NCBI GenBank assembly: GCA_944322965.1
Contig: CALUQR010000002.1
Location: 124,001-188,000 of the forward strand
DNA length: 64,000 nt
Source: Vulcanimicrobiota bacterium
Lineage (GTDB): Bacteria; Vulcanimicrobiota; Xenobia; Xenobiales; Xenobiaceae
Direction of reading: 5' to 3'
The position numbers were made by a program, and so were the translations under genes. The notes beneath the pieces are model-generated. The model made no database searches and was not told the origin of the DNA. It saw nothing but the letters and a program-made list of their open reading frames with translations. Below are positions 42,213-51,503 of this stretch, piece by piece; position 1 is the stretch's first letter; the number at the start of each line of letters is the position of its first letter.

Positions 42213-44405
42213 GTGCAATTGTGGAGAGCGCGTAGGGGATGGTATGGAGGTTGGCTCCTAGCTTGGTTGATCTTAAGCCTCTGGAGCTTGACCCCCGCCT
42301 GGGCTACCCCTGCGCCCGCCGCCCCCGGCTCCAGCTGGCGCAGCCCCCAGGGCTTAGAGGCGCGGCTAATCAGTGCGGAGCGAGAGTTAGTAGCGGGCTC
42401 CCAGGGCTTAGTGGCCCTCCAACTAAAGTTGCCCTCCGGCTGGCACGTCTACTGGCGCAACGGGGGAGAGTGGGGCTTACCTACTAGCGTAGAGTGGCAG
42501 CTTCCGCCCGGGGTTAAATTGGGAGCTAGTTACTGGCCTCCGCCCAAGCGGGCCCAACTTTTAGGAGAGATGAGCCTAGAGTATTCGGGCTCCCCCCTCT
42601 TAGTCCAAAGTATCGAAGTACCCGCTACCTGGCCCGCCGGTAAGACTTTAGAAGTCATAGCTAAGGCCAGCTGGTTAGAGTGTAGCTCCACCGGCTGCTT
42701 CCCCGGGCAAGCTACTTTGCGTTTAGAGTTGCCCGTCTTGGCCGCTGGGAAGGAGCCTACTCCCTCCCAGGAGGCGGAATTATTTAAAAGTAGCGCCCCC
42801 CTCTGGCCTAAAGATTGGGCGGGCCAGGCTGAAGCTTGGGTAGAGGGCGAGTATTTAAATCTCCATTTAACCCCTGCGGAGAAGAGTGAAATTCCCGCTG
42901 AGGCCAAGTTCTGGGAGTTCTATCCCTGGGAGGGCACGGCCCTAAATTTGAAAGCCGATCCCCAGGTGCAGAGGGTAGGGGTCGGCTATTGGCTGCAGGT
43001 TCCCCTGCGGGCGGGTAGCTCCTTAGAGAAGGTAGCGGGCCTCTTAGTCGCCTTAGACTCTAACTCTAAAGAGCCGCAAGCCGCTTGGAACTTAGAATTG
43101 GCCTTAGGGAGTAAACCTAGCCCCTGGCCCCCGGCGGGGAGCTTAGAGGCTACTTCGCAAGCAAAGGCCCCAGCTGGGAGTCCCTTAAATTGGGGGCAGG
43201 TGGCAGGCTATACCTTGGGCGCCTTCTTAGGGGGTATCCTCTTAAACTTAATGCCCTGCGTCTTCCCCGTCCTCTCCCTCAAAGTCTTAAGCTTTGTCGA
43301 ACACGGTTCCCAAGAGGGGAGCGGCCCTCGCTCTAGCCTCAAACAGGCCCTGTGGTTTAGTTTGGGCGTCCTTTTGAGCTTCTGGCTTTTGGCTTTAATC
43401 TTGCTCCTCTTGCGGGCTAGCGGCGAGAGTTTAGGTTGGGGCTTCCAGATGCAGTCCCCGCTCTTTATCTCCTTATTGAGCCTCCTCTTTTTGGGGATCG
43501 CCCTCAACTTGTGGGGCGTCTTCGAAGTGGGCTTGGGGCTTACCCGCTGGGGCGGGGTAGAGAGCGGGAGCGGGGCCTTAGGCAGTATGGCCAGCGGCGC
43601 TTTGGCGGTAGTAGCCGCTACCCCCTGTACCGCCCCCTTTATGGGCGCCGCTTTGGGCTTTTCGTTGACCGCCCCGGCCTTAGTCGCTCTCCTCATCTTT
43701 GGAGCTTTGGCTTTGGGGATGGCCTTACCTTACCTCTTACTGGCCTCCTGGCCCGCCCTCTTGCGCCGCCTGCCGCGGCCGGGGCGGTGGATGGAGAGCT
43801 TAAAACAATTTTTGGCCTTCCCCTTAATCTTAACTGAGGTCTACTTCCTGTGGGTCTTGGCCCAACAGCGGGGAGCGGACGGAGCGGCCCTCTTGGGGGC
43901 GGCTTTAGTGGCGGCCGCTTTAGGGGGCTGGATCTACGGGCGCTTTATCCAGAGCAGCCCCCGCTGGGCTTGGAGCGGCCTCTTACTCTCTTTAGTAGTT
44001 GCGGGCTTTTTGGTAGCGGGAGCCTGCCAGCCTCGGGAGGTAGCTACTTCTGGAGGGAGCGATTCTTTAGCGGCCGTCCCTTGGTCCCAGGAAGCGGTCC
44101 AAGAGGCCATCGATCAGAAGAAGCCTCTCTTTATCGATTTTGGCGCCGCTTGGTGTTTAACTTGCCAAGTTAATGAGCGCGGCGTCTTGGCCGATCCTCA
44201 GGTGCAAGAGCTCTTCCAAAAGAGGGGCGTAATCTTTATGAAGGCCGACTGGACGAACCGCGATCCGGCTATTACCGCCGCCTTAGAGAGCTACGGGCGC
44301 AGCGGCGTGCCCTTATACGTCTACTACCCCCCTACAGGCGAGGGTAAGGCTAAGATCTTGCCGGAGATCTTGAGCGTCGGTCTGCTCATCTCTATTTTGG
44401 AGTGA
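42213..44405 (+). CDS. dsbD: Thiol:disulfide interchange protein, DsbD/ScsB type
   Basis: Carries electrons from cytoplasmic thioredoxin across the membrane to the periplasm. GTG 42213 is preferred (GAGGAG six bases upstream, signal peptide follows); the frame back to 42123 lacks support. 730 aa: signal peptide, N-terminal domain with WLECSSTGCFPG (two Cys), eight-helix membrane part with LMPCVFPV and TPCTAPFMG cysteines, and C-terminal thioredoxin domain with AWCLTCQ. The N-domain pattern (WHVYWRNGGEWGLPT) is the ScsB-like type rather than E. coli DsbD. No DsbC/ScsC partner is nearby. Confidence 0.88.
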   Translation: MQLWRARRGWYGGWLLAWLILSLWSLTPAWATPAPAAPGSSWRSPQGLEARLISAERELVAGSQGLVALQLKLPSGWHVYWRNGGEWGLPTSVEWQLPPGVKLGASYWPPPKRAQLLGEMSLEYSGSPLLVQSIEVPATWPAGKTLEVIAKASWLECSSTGCFPGQATLRLELPVLAAGKEPTPSQEAELFKSSAPLWPKDWAGQAEAWVEGEYLNLHLTPAEKSEIPAEAKFWEFYPWEGTALNLKADPQVQRVGVGYWLQVPLRAGSSLEKVAGLLVALDSNSKEPQAAWNLELALGSKPSPWPPAGSLEATSQAKAPAGSPLNWGQVAGYTLGAFLGGILLNLMPCVFPVLSLKVLSFVEHGSQEGSGPRSSLKQALWFSLGVLLSFWLLALILLLLRASGESLGWGFQMQSPLFISLLSLLFLGIALNLWGVFEVGLGLTRWGGVESGSGALGSMASGALAVVAATPCTAPFMGAALGFSLTAPALVALLIFGALALGMALPYLLLASWPALLRRLPRPGRWMESLKQFLAFPLILTEVYFLWVLAQQRGADGAALLGAALVAAALGGWIYGRFIQSSPRWAWSGLLLSLVVAGFLVAGACQPREVATSGGSDSLAAVPWSQEAVQEAIDQKKPLFIDFGAAWCLTCQVNERGVLADPQVQELFQKRGVIFMKADWTNRDPAITAALESYGRSGVPLYVYYPPTGEGKAKILPEILSVGLLISILE

Positions 44406-44468
44406 GCGGCCGAGGCTCTGAGAGGGGGGGAGCAACTGCAGCAGGGGGGGAAGAGTAGAGGAGAGAGT

Positions 44469-44855
44469 ATGGAAATTAAGACCCATTTAGGAATCGATCG
44501 CGCGCTCTGCGGGCAGCCGCTCGCCCTAGAGGAGGGAAGGGCCCAAGTAGAGTTAGAGCTTAGGCCAGAGATGGCCGTCGACGAGCGGGGCTTAGTCCAC
44601 GGGGGCTTTATCTTTGGAGCCGCCGACTATGCGGCTATGTTGGCCGTTAACGACCCTTACGTCGTCTTAGGGAGCGCCCAGACGCGCTTTTTAAAGCCTT
44701 GTCGGGTAGGGGAGAAGGTCCGTTTTGAGGCTCAGCTCCAGGAGGCTCCGGGGCGCAAGAAGATGGTCCAAGTCCAAGGATGGCGCGGAGAGGTAGAGAT
44801 CTTTACGGGCAGCTTTACTTGCTTTGTCTTAGATAAGCACGTCTTGGAAGTCTAA
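44469..44855 (+). CDS. Hot-dog fold thioesterase-like protein
   Basis: 128 aa with the hot-dog layout: GLVHGGFIFGAADYAAMLAVN (central helix with HGG) and QTRFLKPCRVGEKVRFEAQL. Relatives hydrolyse acyl-CoA or aromatic-CoA esters; fluoroacetyl-CoA thioesterase-like proteins are another possibility. No catalytic assignment can be made with confidence. ATG 44469 with GAGGAGAG upstream. Confidence 0.7.
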   Translation: MEIKTHLGIDRALCGQPLALEEGRAQVELELRPEMAVDERGLVHGGFIFGAADYAAMLAVNDPYVVLGSAQTRFLKPCRVGEKVRFEAQLQEAPGRKKMVQVQGWRGEVEIFTGSFTCFVLDKHVLEV

Positions 44856-44926
44856 ATTGCACCCCTGGCAGGAGCGCTCTGGGAGGGAAGGGAAGAGGAG
44901 GGTAAACGACTGGTTAGGGGTGGTCT

Positions 44927-45496
44927 ATGCCCTTGGAGTGGCGCCAACGCAAAAATGTAGAAGGTGGAGAGGTATGGGAGGAAGAGGCCCTCTTGCCTTT
45001 GGAAGTGGCGCCCGACAGTAGCCAGCGCTTAGTCCATCCCAACGGGGTTAGCTGCAGTGCGGGCAGCCGTTTTTGGGAGTATTTCCAAGACGCCTTAGCC
45101 TACGCTGAGGAGGCCCAGCACCAGCCGGAGTATATCCAGGCCGCTCAGGCCAGCGGGCGCACCCCTTTGGAGGTGGCGGCCACCGATTTCTTCCAGCCGC
45201 CGGAGATTATCTGTATCGATCTCAGCCGCTATAATGGCAAGAAGGGGGAGATCATTGAGGTTACCGCTTACGATGCGGTCAAGGTGCAGCAGGTGGGGTT
45301 GCTGGTCTTAGACGAGCAGCGGAAACTCTTAGAGATGGGGCACGCGCGCCATATAGACGGCAACCTATGGCGCTATGAGGCCCGCAAAAATTTGCAGGTC
45401 GCTTCCGTCGTGGTAGTGGCTGATGCTGTCGATCTGCCGGGTCATGTGGCTGAGCGACGCCTATCGAAGACGCTCAAGCGCGGACGTTATCACTAA
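44927..45496 (+). CDS. Conserved-looking protein with Ig-like beta domain
   Basis: 189 aa. Residues 1-90 are helical and contain a Tyr/Glu-rich stretch (EYFQDALAYAEEAQHQPEYI). Residues ~90-185 read as a beta sandwich: GEIIEVTAYDAVKVQQVGLLVLDEQRKLLEMG, NLWRYEA, VASVVVVADAVDLPGHVAE, like Ig-like domains that describe added groups in structural proteins. No signal peptide. I do not recognise a named family. Ends just before cutA. Confidence 0.6.
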   Translation: MPLEWRQRKNVEGGEVWEEEALLPLEVAPDSSQRLVHPNGVSCSAGSRFWEYFQDALAYAEEAQHQPEYIQAAQASGRTPLEVAATDFFQPPEIICIDLSRYNGKKGEIIEVTAYDAVKVQQVGLLVLDEQRKLLEMGHARHIDGNLWRYEARKNLQVASVVVVADAVDLPGHVAERRLSKTLKRGRYH

Positions 45497-45515
45497 TAGG
45501 AGGGTGCATCTCTGG

Positions 45516-45854
45516 ATGAGTAGCGAGTATTGTATTGTGGTGGTCACCATCTCTTCGGCCTCGGAAGCCAAGATTATGGCCACCCACCTCTTGCAGGAGC
45601 GGCTAGTAGCCTGTGTCAACTTGGTACCCAAGATTACCTCTCTCTACTGGTGGCAAGATAAGATTGAGGAGTGCCGCGAGGCCCTGATGTTTATGAAGAC
45701 GACCCGGGAGCGAGTGGAACGGGTGATGGAGTCGGTCAAGAAATTCCACTCTTACGATGTCCCTGAAATCTTAGTTCTGCCGGTTAGCGGCGGTAGTGAA
45801 GAGTATTTGCGTTGGATAGACGAATCGATGCGTCCTGGAGTGGAAGCTCAATAG
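45516..45854 (+). CDS. cutA: Divalent-cation tolerance protein CutA
   Basis: 112 aa from ATG 45516 (MSSEYCIVVV); AGGAGG lies 12 bases upstream, and a GTG at 45504 is a less likely alternative. Family patterns: TISSASEAKIMATHLLQERLVACVNLV, ITSLYWWQDKIEE, KFHSYDVPEILVLPV. Trimeric, very stable protein linked to copper tolerance and signalling; true function is unsettled. Confidence 0.93.
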   Translation: MSSEYCIVVVTISSASEAKIMATHLLQERLVACVNLVPKITSLYWWQDKIEECREALMFMKTTRERVERVMESVKKFHSYDVPEILVLPVSGGSEEYLRWIDESMRPGVEAQ

Positions 45855-45868
45855 GCGCTAAATGGAAG

Positions 45869-46474
45869 ATGGGTCCTAGAGAGGCCGCTCCTTTGGGGGA
45901 TCTGATGAAGATCGCCATGATGAGCGCCCTCTCCTTATTGCTCATGGAGTTCGTGCGGGTACCCCTTTTACCCACCGCCCCCTTCTTAACTTACGACTTC
46001 TCCGAGGTCCCGGCCCTGATCTTGGCCTTCACCTTGGGACCGGCGGCCGGGCTAGCGGTAGTAGTCATTAAGAACTTGCTCTTTCTGTTGCTCAATTTGG
46101 CGCCCTGGGAGCTTATCGGCATTCCGGTCAATACTCTAGCCGGTATAGCCTTGGTGGGGATCGCCTCGAGCGTGGGCAATCTGCGCCGCCAGCCCCATTT
46201 AGAGAATACCCAAGTCTGGCGGGGGCTCCTCTGGGGGTCGGGGGCCATGGTCCTCTTGATGTTGCCCCTAAACGTCTTAGTCTACTGGCTAATGAGTAAG
46301 TTCTTTAGCGCCATGGTGCCCTTCGATTTGGGGGCCTACTTGGTGGCTATGATCTTGCCTTTTAATATTATTAAATCGCTCACTACCTCTCTAGTGGTAG
46401 GCCTCTTGTGGCGCCGCTTGGCTTGGAACTTGCGCGGTCAGGCCCCCTTGGCGGCGGGAGCGGCGGGGGGATAG
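45869..46474 (+). CDS. ribU: ECF transporter S component, riboflavin-type (RibU)
   Basis: Substrate-binding membrane subunit of an energy-coupling-factor transporter. ~200 aa with 5-6 hydrophobic helices. The YDFSEVPALILAFTLGPAAGLAVVVIKNLLFLLL region matches the RibU family. The start is ATG 45869; ATG 45905 with GGGGGA four bases upstream is an alternative. No EcfA/EcfT is adjacent, as usual for group II ECF systems. Stop is directly followed by the cdaA ATG. Confidence 0.75.
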   Translation: MGPREAAPLGDLMKIAMMSALSLLLMEFVRVPLLPTAPFLTYDFSEVPALILAFTLGPAAGLAVVVIKNLLFLLLNLAPWELIGIPVNTLAGIALVGIASSVGNLRRQPHLENTQVWRGLLWGSGAMVLLMLPLNVLVYWLMSKFFSAMVPFDLGAYLVAMILPFNIIKSLTTSLVVGLLWRRLAWNLRGQAPLAAGAAGG

Positions 46475-47320
46475 ATGGAGAGTTTATACGCCTTCCTACA
46501 GAGCCTCGGCTTCTGGGACGCGGTAGACGTCCTCTTAGTCTCCGTCTTCTTTTACTACGTGCTCTTGCTCATTAAGAGTACGAGAGCCTTACAGATCTTA
46601 CAGGGCTTATTGGCCCTCTTAGTTTTGCAGGGCTTAGCCTACTTCGCCCAATTGCAGACTTTGAGTTACATCTTAAACGGTATCTTAGTCTCGACTATGG
46701 TAGCCTTGCCCGTAGTCTTCCAGCCCGAATTGCGGCGAGCGCTGACCCGTCTGGGCCAGCAAGGGCTCATAGGCTCTACGGCCATTAAAGAGATCGGCCA
46801 AGAGGAGTTTACCCACATTATCGACGAGATCGCCTTTGCGGCCTTTAACCTCTCCACTACCCGCTTTGGGGCGCTCATCGTCTTAGAGCAAGAGACGGGG
46901 CTCCAAGAGGTGATCGAGACGGGTCAGACGGTCAACGGGGTCTTATCGGCCAAGCTCTTACAGACTATCTTCCGCCCCAAGACCCCCTTACACGACGGAG
47001 CGGTCATCGTGCGCGGTAGCGTCATCGTAGCCGCCGCCTGCTACTTGCCGCTCACCGACTCCGTAGTCGACTCGCGCTTTGGGACGCGCCACCGGGCGGC
47101 TATCGGCATCACCGAGCAAAGCGACGCCATCGTAGTAGTCGTCTCCGAAGAGACGGGGGAGATCCGAATCGCCAAAGACGGGACCTTCAGCCAACCTATG
47201 ACCGAGGAGGCCCAAGTGCGCAAAGCCCTGACTCGAGAGCTGATGGCCGAGATCAATAAGGAGCGCAAGAAGCGCTTTACCGGCCTCTCCCTGTGGCGTC
47301 CCTTCGGAGGTAATGAGTAG
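46475..47320 (+). CDS. cdaA: Diadenylate cyclase CdaA
   Basis: Makes the second messenger c-di-AMP from two ATP. 281 aa: three N-terminal membrane helices (residues ~10-85), a coiled-coil stretch and the DAC domain with LHDGAVIV (DGA) and GTRHRAAIGI (RHR), the catalytic motifs. Directly followed by cdaR and then glmM, the conserved cda operon of Gram-positives and some other phyla. Confidence 0.95.
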   Translation: MESLYAFLQSLGFWDAVDVLLVSVFFYYVLLLIKSTRALQILQGLLALLVLQGLAYFAQLQTLSYILNGILVSTMVALPVVFQPELRRALTRLGQQGLIGSTAIKEIGQEEFTHIIDEIAFAAFNLSTTRFGALIVLEQETGLQEVIETGQTVNGVLSAKLLQTIFRPKTPLHDGAVIVRGSVIVAAACYLPLTDSVVDSRFGTRHRAAIGITEQSDAIVVVVSEETGEIRIAKDGTFSQPMTEEAQVRKALTRELMAEINKERKKRFTGLSLWRPFGGNE

Positions 47321-48295
47321 ATGCTCTCTCGTCTGCGCAATAATTTCGGTCTCAAAGCTTTGGCCTTCGTGATGGCGCTCTGTACGGCCATCTTGGTAAA
47401 GACTCTAGCTCGCCCCATTCAGGAATTGCCTACCCAGCGGGTCTTTACGAAGACTATCGACATCTTAGAGCCGGCTAATAGCAACCTCATTAGCTCCGTC
47501 TCCCCCAGCGAGGTTACAGTCTCCATTCGGGGCAAGAAGAATATCTTAGACCGCGTCGATCCTAACCTCATCTCGGCTATGGTCGATCTCAGCACCCGGC
47601 AGACGGTAGGCACAGCTTTGGTGGCGGTAGACGTCATGGCCCCGGGCGGGGCGGAAGTCTCCTCCGTGGAACCCAGCCACGTGTGGGCCTCCGTCTCTAG
47701 GCGGGTAACTTCCAATGTGCCGGTCAGAGTCTCCATAGTGGGTAAGCCGCTAGACGGTTACCGCCTCTTAAATCCCATCATCGAACCGGCCAAAGTGCGA
47801 GTAGTGGGCGGTATGGAGCATGTCGATAAGGTGGCGGCCGTGGTGGCCCCCATCGCCGTCAGCGAGGCGGAGGAGACCTTCTCCACTAGGGTGCAGACCT
47901 TAAATGCCGTCGATGGCAATGGCAATACGGTCCCCCAGGTAGAGGTCTATACGACTAACGTCTACGTGACGTTGCCCATAGTGGCGGTGCAGAAGTTGCC
48001 CGTCTCCTTAAAGAATATTAGCCTCCAGGGTCTGCCCGATTGGGAGTATAAGCTCACCTGTAAGCCCAGTACCGTAATAGTGGGGCGGGAGGAGGGGCGC
48101 GAGAAATTGGGCTCTTTGGGGGTCGAGAAGATCGTCTTGCCGGTAGGGCGCGAGGTCTTAACCAAGACGGTGCGCCTAGAGCTCCCCGAACATTACCACC
48201 TCTACGATTTGCCCCAAGGGACGGTCCAAGTGACGGTCACCCCGCGCTCGCCCGCAGAGAGCGAGCCTATCCCCCTGCCCACCCCGGCCGGATAG
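47321..48295 (+). CDS. cdaR: YbbR-domain protein CdaR
   Basis: Extracytoplasmic regulator of CdaA. 324 aa: N-terminal membrane anchor (residues ~10-28) and three to four YbbR repeats of ~80 residues with VRVVGGMEHVDKVAAVVAPI and VTVSIRGKKNILDRV patterns. The ATG immediately follows the cdaA stop, indicating coupling. Confidence 0.9.
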   Translation: MLSRLRNNFGLKALAFVMALCTAILVKTLARPIQELPTQRVFTKTIDILEPANSNLISSVSPSEVTVSIRGKKNILDRVDPNLISAMVDLSTRQTVGTALVAVDVMAPGGAEVSSVEPSHVWASVSRRVTSNVPVRVSIVGKPLDGYRLLNPIIEPAKVRVVGGMEHVDKVAAVVAPIAVSEAEETFSTRVQTLNAVDGNGNTVPQVEVYTTNVYVTLPIVAVQKLPVSLKNISLQGLPDWEYKLTCKPSTVIVGREEGREKLGSLGVEKIVLPVGREVLTKTVRLELPEHYHLYDLPQGTVQVTVTPRSPAESEPIPLPTPAG

Positions 48296-48400
48296 CGGGG
48301 GAGGGATCCTTTCCCCTTTCTTGAAGGCGCTGGGCGCCTCTCTTCCAGTTAGGGAAGGGGAGGGGTGGAAATCTTCGCGGGGCGGAGCAAAGGGTAGACC

Positions 48401-49762
48401 ATGAGCAGATTATTCGGTACGGACGGCGTGCGCGGGCGCGCCAATCTCAATCTCACTCCGGAGTTGGCCTTTAAGGTGGGGCGGGCTCACGCTTATCAGA
48501 TTATCCAAAATCCCCAACTGCAGCGGGGCGGGCGTCCTCAGGTGGTAGTGGGGCGCGATACGCGTCTGAGCGGCCAATTACTGCAATACGGTTATACCTG
48601 CGGGTTGATGAGTTTAGGGGTTCAGCCCTTAGTTTTGGGGGTTATCCCCACTCCGGGCGTGGCCTGGTCTATCCGCCGCTACGGAGCCCAAGGGGGTTGC
48701 GTCATCTCCGCTAGCCACAATCCTTATTACGATAACGGTCTCAAGTTGGTGGGGGCCGACGGTTATAAATTGACCGACGCCCAAGAGGATCAATTAGAGC
48801 GTTTAGTGGCCGAGAGTAAGGATCTGCCCCGGGCGGTTGATGAGAATTTAGCTACCTGCCAAGATCTGACCTCCGCTCAAGGGGAGTACGGGGCCTACGT
48901 GCGTTCTTTGGCTAAGACCCGCCTAGAGGGCTTAAAGATCGTCTTAGATTGCGCCAACGGGGCGGCCTCCGCTTTGGCCGAGCCTATCTTTAGCTCCTTA
49001 GGGGCCCAGGTGACCCTCTTACATGCCAGTCCCGACGGGATCAATATTAACGCCCAGTGCGGCTCTACCCACCCGCAGACCATGCAAGCCAAGGTAGTAG
49101 AGTTGGGGGCCGATTTAGGTTTAGCTTTCGATGGCGACGCCGACCGTTGCTTAGCCTGCGACGAGCGGGGAGAGATGATCGATGGCGACCATATGCTCTT
49201 ACTCTTCGCTAAGTGGTTGCAGAAGGATGGGCTCTTGCCCCAGAACCGCCTAGTGACTACGGTGATGGCCAACTTAGGTTTAGAGGAGGCCTGCGCCCGC
49301 CATGGTTTAGATATGGTGCGTACGGCGGTGGGCGATCGTTACGTCTTAGAGGAGATGCGCCGCTCGGGGGCGACCTTGGGAGGCGAGCAGTCGGGCCACA
49401 TTATCTTCCTCAACTACTCTACTACGGGCGACGGTTTAGTGACCGGCTTAGTCTTAAGTCAGATCCTCAAAGAGCGCCAGGCTCCCCTCTCCCAGTTGGC
49501 GGCCGCCGTAGAGAAGAAGCCCCAATATATGGTCAATGTGCGCGTGCGCGATAAGTATACCTGGAGCGAGCCCCAGCCGGTGGCGGAAGCGGTGGCCCAG
49601 GTGGAGGAGTCTCTGCGCGGGCGCGGGCGTCTCTTAGTGCGCCCTTCGGGGACGGAGAACGTGGTGCGCGTCATGGCGGAGGGTCCCGACGCCCAGGAGT
49701 TGCGCCAGTTAGTCGATAGTATAGCCGCCGCCTTAGAGCTCCACTACGCCCCGGAAGCCTAG
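48401..49762 (+). CDS. glmM: Phosphoglucosamine mutase GlmM
   Basis: Converts glucosamine-6-P to glucosamine-1-P for peptidoglycan. 453 aa: MSRLFGTDGVRGRAN, active serine loop ISASHNPYYDNG (~107), Mg loop DGDADR (~248), sugar loop GGEQSGHII and phosphate loop RPSGTENVVRVM. It closes the cda operon but ends only 9 bases before the six-gene cassette, which may be read through from it. Confidence 0.96.
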   Translation: MSRLFGTDGVRGRANLNLTPELAFKVGRAHAYQIIQNPQLQRGGRPQVVVGRDTRLSGQLLQYGYTCGLMSLGVQPLVLGVIPTPGVAWSIRRYGAQGGCVISASHNPYYDNGLKLVGADGYKLTDAQEDQLERLVAESKDLPRAVDENLATCQDLTSAQGEYGAYVRSLAKTRLEGLKIVLDCANGAASALAEPIFSSLGAQVTLLHASPDGININAQCGSTHPQTMQAKVVELGADLGLAFDGDADRCLACDERGEMIDGDHMLLLFAKWLQKDGLLPQNRLVTTVMANLGLEEACARHGLDMVRTAVGDRYVLEEMRRSGATLGGEQSGHIIFLNYSTTGDGLVTGLVLSQILKERQAPLSQLAAAVEKKPQYMVNVRVRDKYTWSEPQPVAEAVAQVEESLRGRGRLLVRPSGTENVVRVMAEGPDAQELRQLVDSIAAALELHYAPEA

Positions 49763-49771
49763 GGGATAGAG

Positions 49772-50599
49772 ATGGCTAAGAGTACGCGCTTAGAGCCCGC
49801 CAGTTGGTCTAGCTGGGAGGGAGAGTTTAAGAAATTTAGCCAAGAGGCGGTCCATCTGGACGCTCTGCGCGCGGCCGGGGCGCAGGCGGTGGGATTAGGG
49901 CCCAGGGAGTGGACTGCGCCCAGTAGCGCCCAGAACTTAGAGCCCTTAGCCCGGCAGGTAGCGGAGGCTCTGCGCCAGGCTCAAGAACTATGGTGGACGG
50001 ACTTTTTAGCGGAGGCCCAAGCGCTGGGGCGCTCTGTAGAGTTGCCCCCCTTATGGGCCTTAGGGGGAGAGCCTACCTTAAAGGAGCTGAGCGCTAACTT
50101 TTATTTAGAGTGGGAGCCTTTCACCTTAGTTATCGATTGGGCTTTGGGGGTAGGGCGCTTAGAGTTAGGGGGTTATGGAGTAGGGAGTTGGCCCTTAACT
50201 CCGGCAGTGGGCTTAGCGCAGGGGCTAAGTAAGTTAGAGGAGAGCTTTAAGGCTAAGGCCCAGGCGGGGGCGGAGTTTGCTCAGCGCTTAGCTTGGGTAG
50301 CTCAGACTTTAGAGGGCGAGCGCCATTCTTTAGAAGAGCTCTGGCCCGGGATGAGAGCTCTCTATTTACTCTCTACCCCCTTTGCGCGCACCCCCAACCG
50401 GACTAACGCCCAGGCTTACTCGTGGGGCCAATACCTCTATGAGGCGCGGAGGTTGTGGTTAGAGCCCCAACTCTTAGCGGGCAGCGGCTGGACTACTGAG
50501 GGCTCCCTAGAGGGTTGGAGTTGGCAGAGTCAGTTGGCGCGCACGGGGCCGCGCGAGGGCCAAGGGGCGGCCAGAGCTCAGGAAGATTTACGAGGTTAA
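49772..50599 (+). CDS. Cassette gene 1: unknown protein, helical with beta segment
   Basis: 275 aa, soluble, no signal peptide. It is helical at ~1-85 and has a beta-rich middle at ~108-135 (LEWEPFTLVIDWALGVGRLELGGYG). A second helical part reads HSLEELWPGMRALYLL and then AYSWGQYLYEARRLW. The C-terminal ~25 residues are polar. The layout parallels cassette gene 2 (F-T-L-x-x-x-W strand, L-x-x-x-W-P-x-M-x-A-L helix), so the two are probably diverged relatives or subunits of one complex (inference). No known domain recognised. ATG 49772, 9 bases after glmM. Confidence 0.65.
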   Translation: MAKSTRLEPASWSSWEGEFKKFSQEAVHLDALRAAGAQAVGLGPREWTAPSSAQNLEPLARQVAEALRQAQELWWTDFLAEAQALGRSVELPPLWALGGEPTLKELSANFYLEWEPFTLVIDWALGVGRLELGGYGVGSWPLTPAVGLAQGLSKLEESFKAKAQAGAEFAQRLAWVAQTLEGERHSLEELWPGMRALYLLSTPFARTPNRTNAQAYSWGQYLYEARRLWLEPQLLAGSGWTTEGSLEGWSWQSQLARTGPREGQGAARAQEDLRG

Positions 50600-50606
50600 G
50601 AGCGCT

Positions 50607-51485
50607 ATGGCCGAAGCGAAGTGGAATTGGGAGGGCGGGGAGCTTTTTTTGGAGCGCTGGAGCCAGGCGGCGCAGGAGCGCTTAGAGGCTGGCGCGCGTC
50701 TCATAGAGGGCGAGCGCCAACTGCGCCGCGAGGAGAGCTTAAAGGGCTGGGCGGCGCTGGGAAGAGCTATCGGTAATTGGCAGGAGGGGGACGAGCCCCA
50801 ACTTTGGTCTTCCTTAGCCGGGCAATGGTCGGAGTATCGCCAGTGGGCGGTAGGGGAGTTAGAGCGCTCCTTTAGGCGCGAATTTAAAGGCTTAGCCGCC
50901 CAAAAGGGCTGGCGGGTCAGCGTCATTGGCCAAGAGCCTTTAGAGTTGCAATTGGGAACTTTCACTCTGCGCCCCCAGTGGCGGGAGGGTTTGGCCGACC
51001 TTTATTACGCGCGCCTACCCTTGCGCAGCCAGTTGCCCTTAGTGAGCGAGCGGATCCTGGAGGTAGCCGCTAGCGAGAGCCAGCTTTTGAACGGCGGGGA
51101 GCTCCCCGAGGAGCTCTTCCAGAGCCAATTTTTCGCCGCTCTCTGGCAGAGTTATCGCTTGGCCCTCTATAACGGGCGGCAGAGTTTGGGGGCTAGGGTC
51201 CCGCTGCGCCAGATTTGGCCTTTAATGGCTTTGGCGCGCCAAGGTAGCGAGTTCCAAAAGGCCCAAGGCGGCGAGTTTAGAGAGTATACGCGCCTCCAAT
51301 TGGCCTGGGATATAGCCCGTTTGCGTCAGGGCGGGGGGCTGGCCCGAGGGGGCTGGCGCCTCTATTTGGGGACGGCTACTATCGGGGCTACCAAGAATAA
51401 AGATCAAGTCTTCTGGTTAGAAGATGGAGTAGGCCGGGGCCAATATTATCTCTCCCTCTGGTTCCAGCGCCAAGAGCGAGATTAG
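50607..51485 (+). CDS. Cassette gene 2: unknown protein, related layout to gene 1
   Basis: 292 aa, soluble. Helical N-terminal ~110 residues (LFLERWSQAAQERLEAGARL ... YRQWAVGELERSFRREF), beta segment LELQLGTFTLRPQWREGLADLYYARLPL (~125-150), helical part with VPLRQIWPLMALARQG (~215-230) and a final beta hairpin (WRLYLGTATIGATKNKDQVFWLED). ATG 50607 lies 7 bases after gene 1. Not recognised as a known family; possible role as specificity or adaptor subunit for the ATPases is inference. Confidence 0.65.
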   Translation: MAEAKWNWEGGELFLERWSQAAQERLEAGARLIEGERQLRREESLKGWAALGRAIGNWQEGDEPQLWSSLAGQWSEYRQWAVGELERSFRREFKGLAAQKGWRVSVIGQEPLELQLGTFTLRPQWREGLADLYYARLPLRSQLPLVSERILEVAASESQLLNGGELPEELFQSQFFAALWQSYRLALYNGRQSLGARVPLRQIWPLMALARQGSEFQKAQGGEFREYTRLQLAWDIARLRQGGGLARGGWRLYLGTATIGATKNKDQVFWLEDGVGRGQYYLSLWFQRQERD

Positions 51486-51503
51486 GGAGGGCGGTAGGAT
51501 TAA

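Noticed and set aside
48296-48400. Terminator between cdaR and glmM
   Set aside because: Only a short AGGCG/CGCCT hairpin with no T-run; too weak to call, and the genes are normally co-transcribed.
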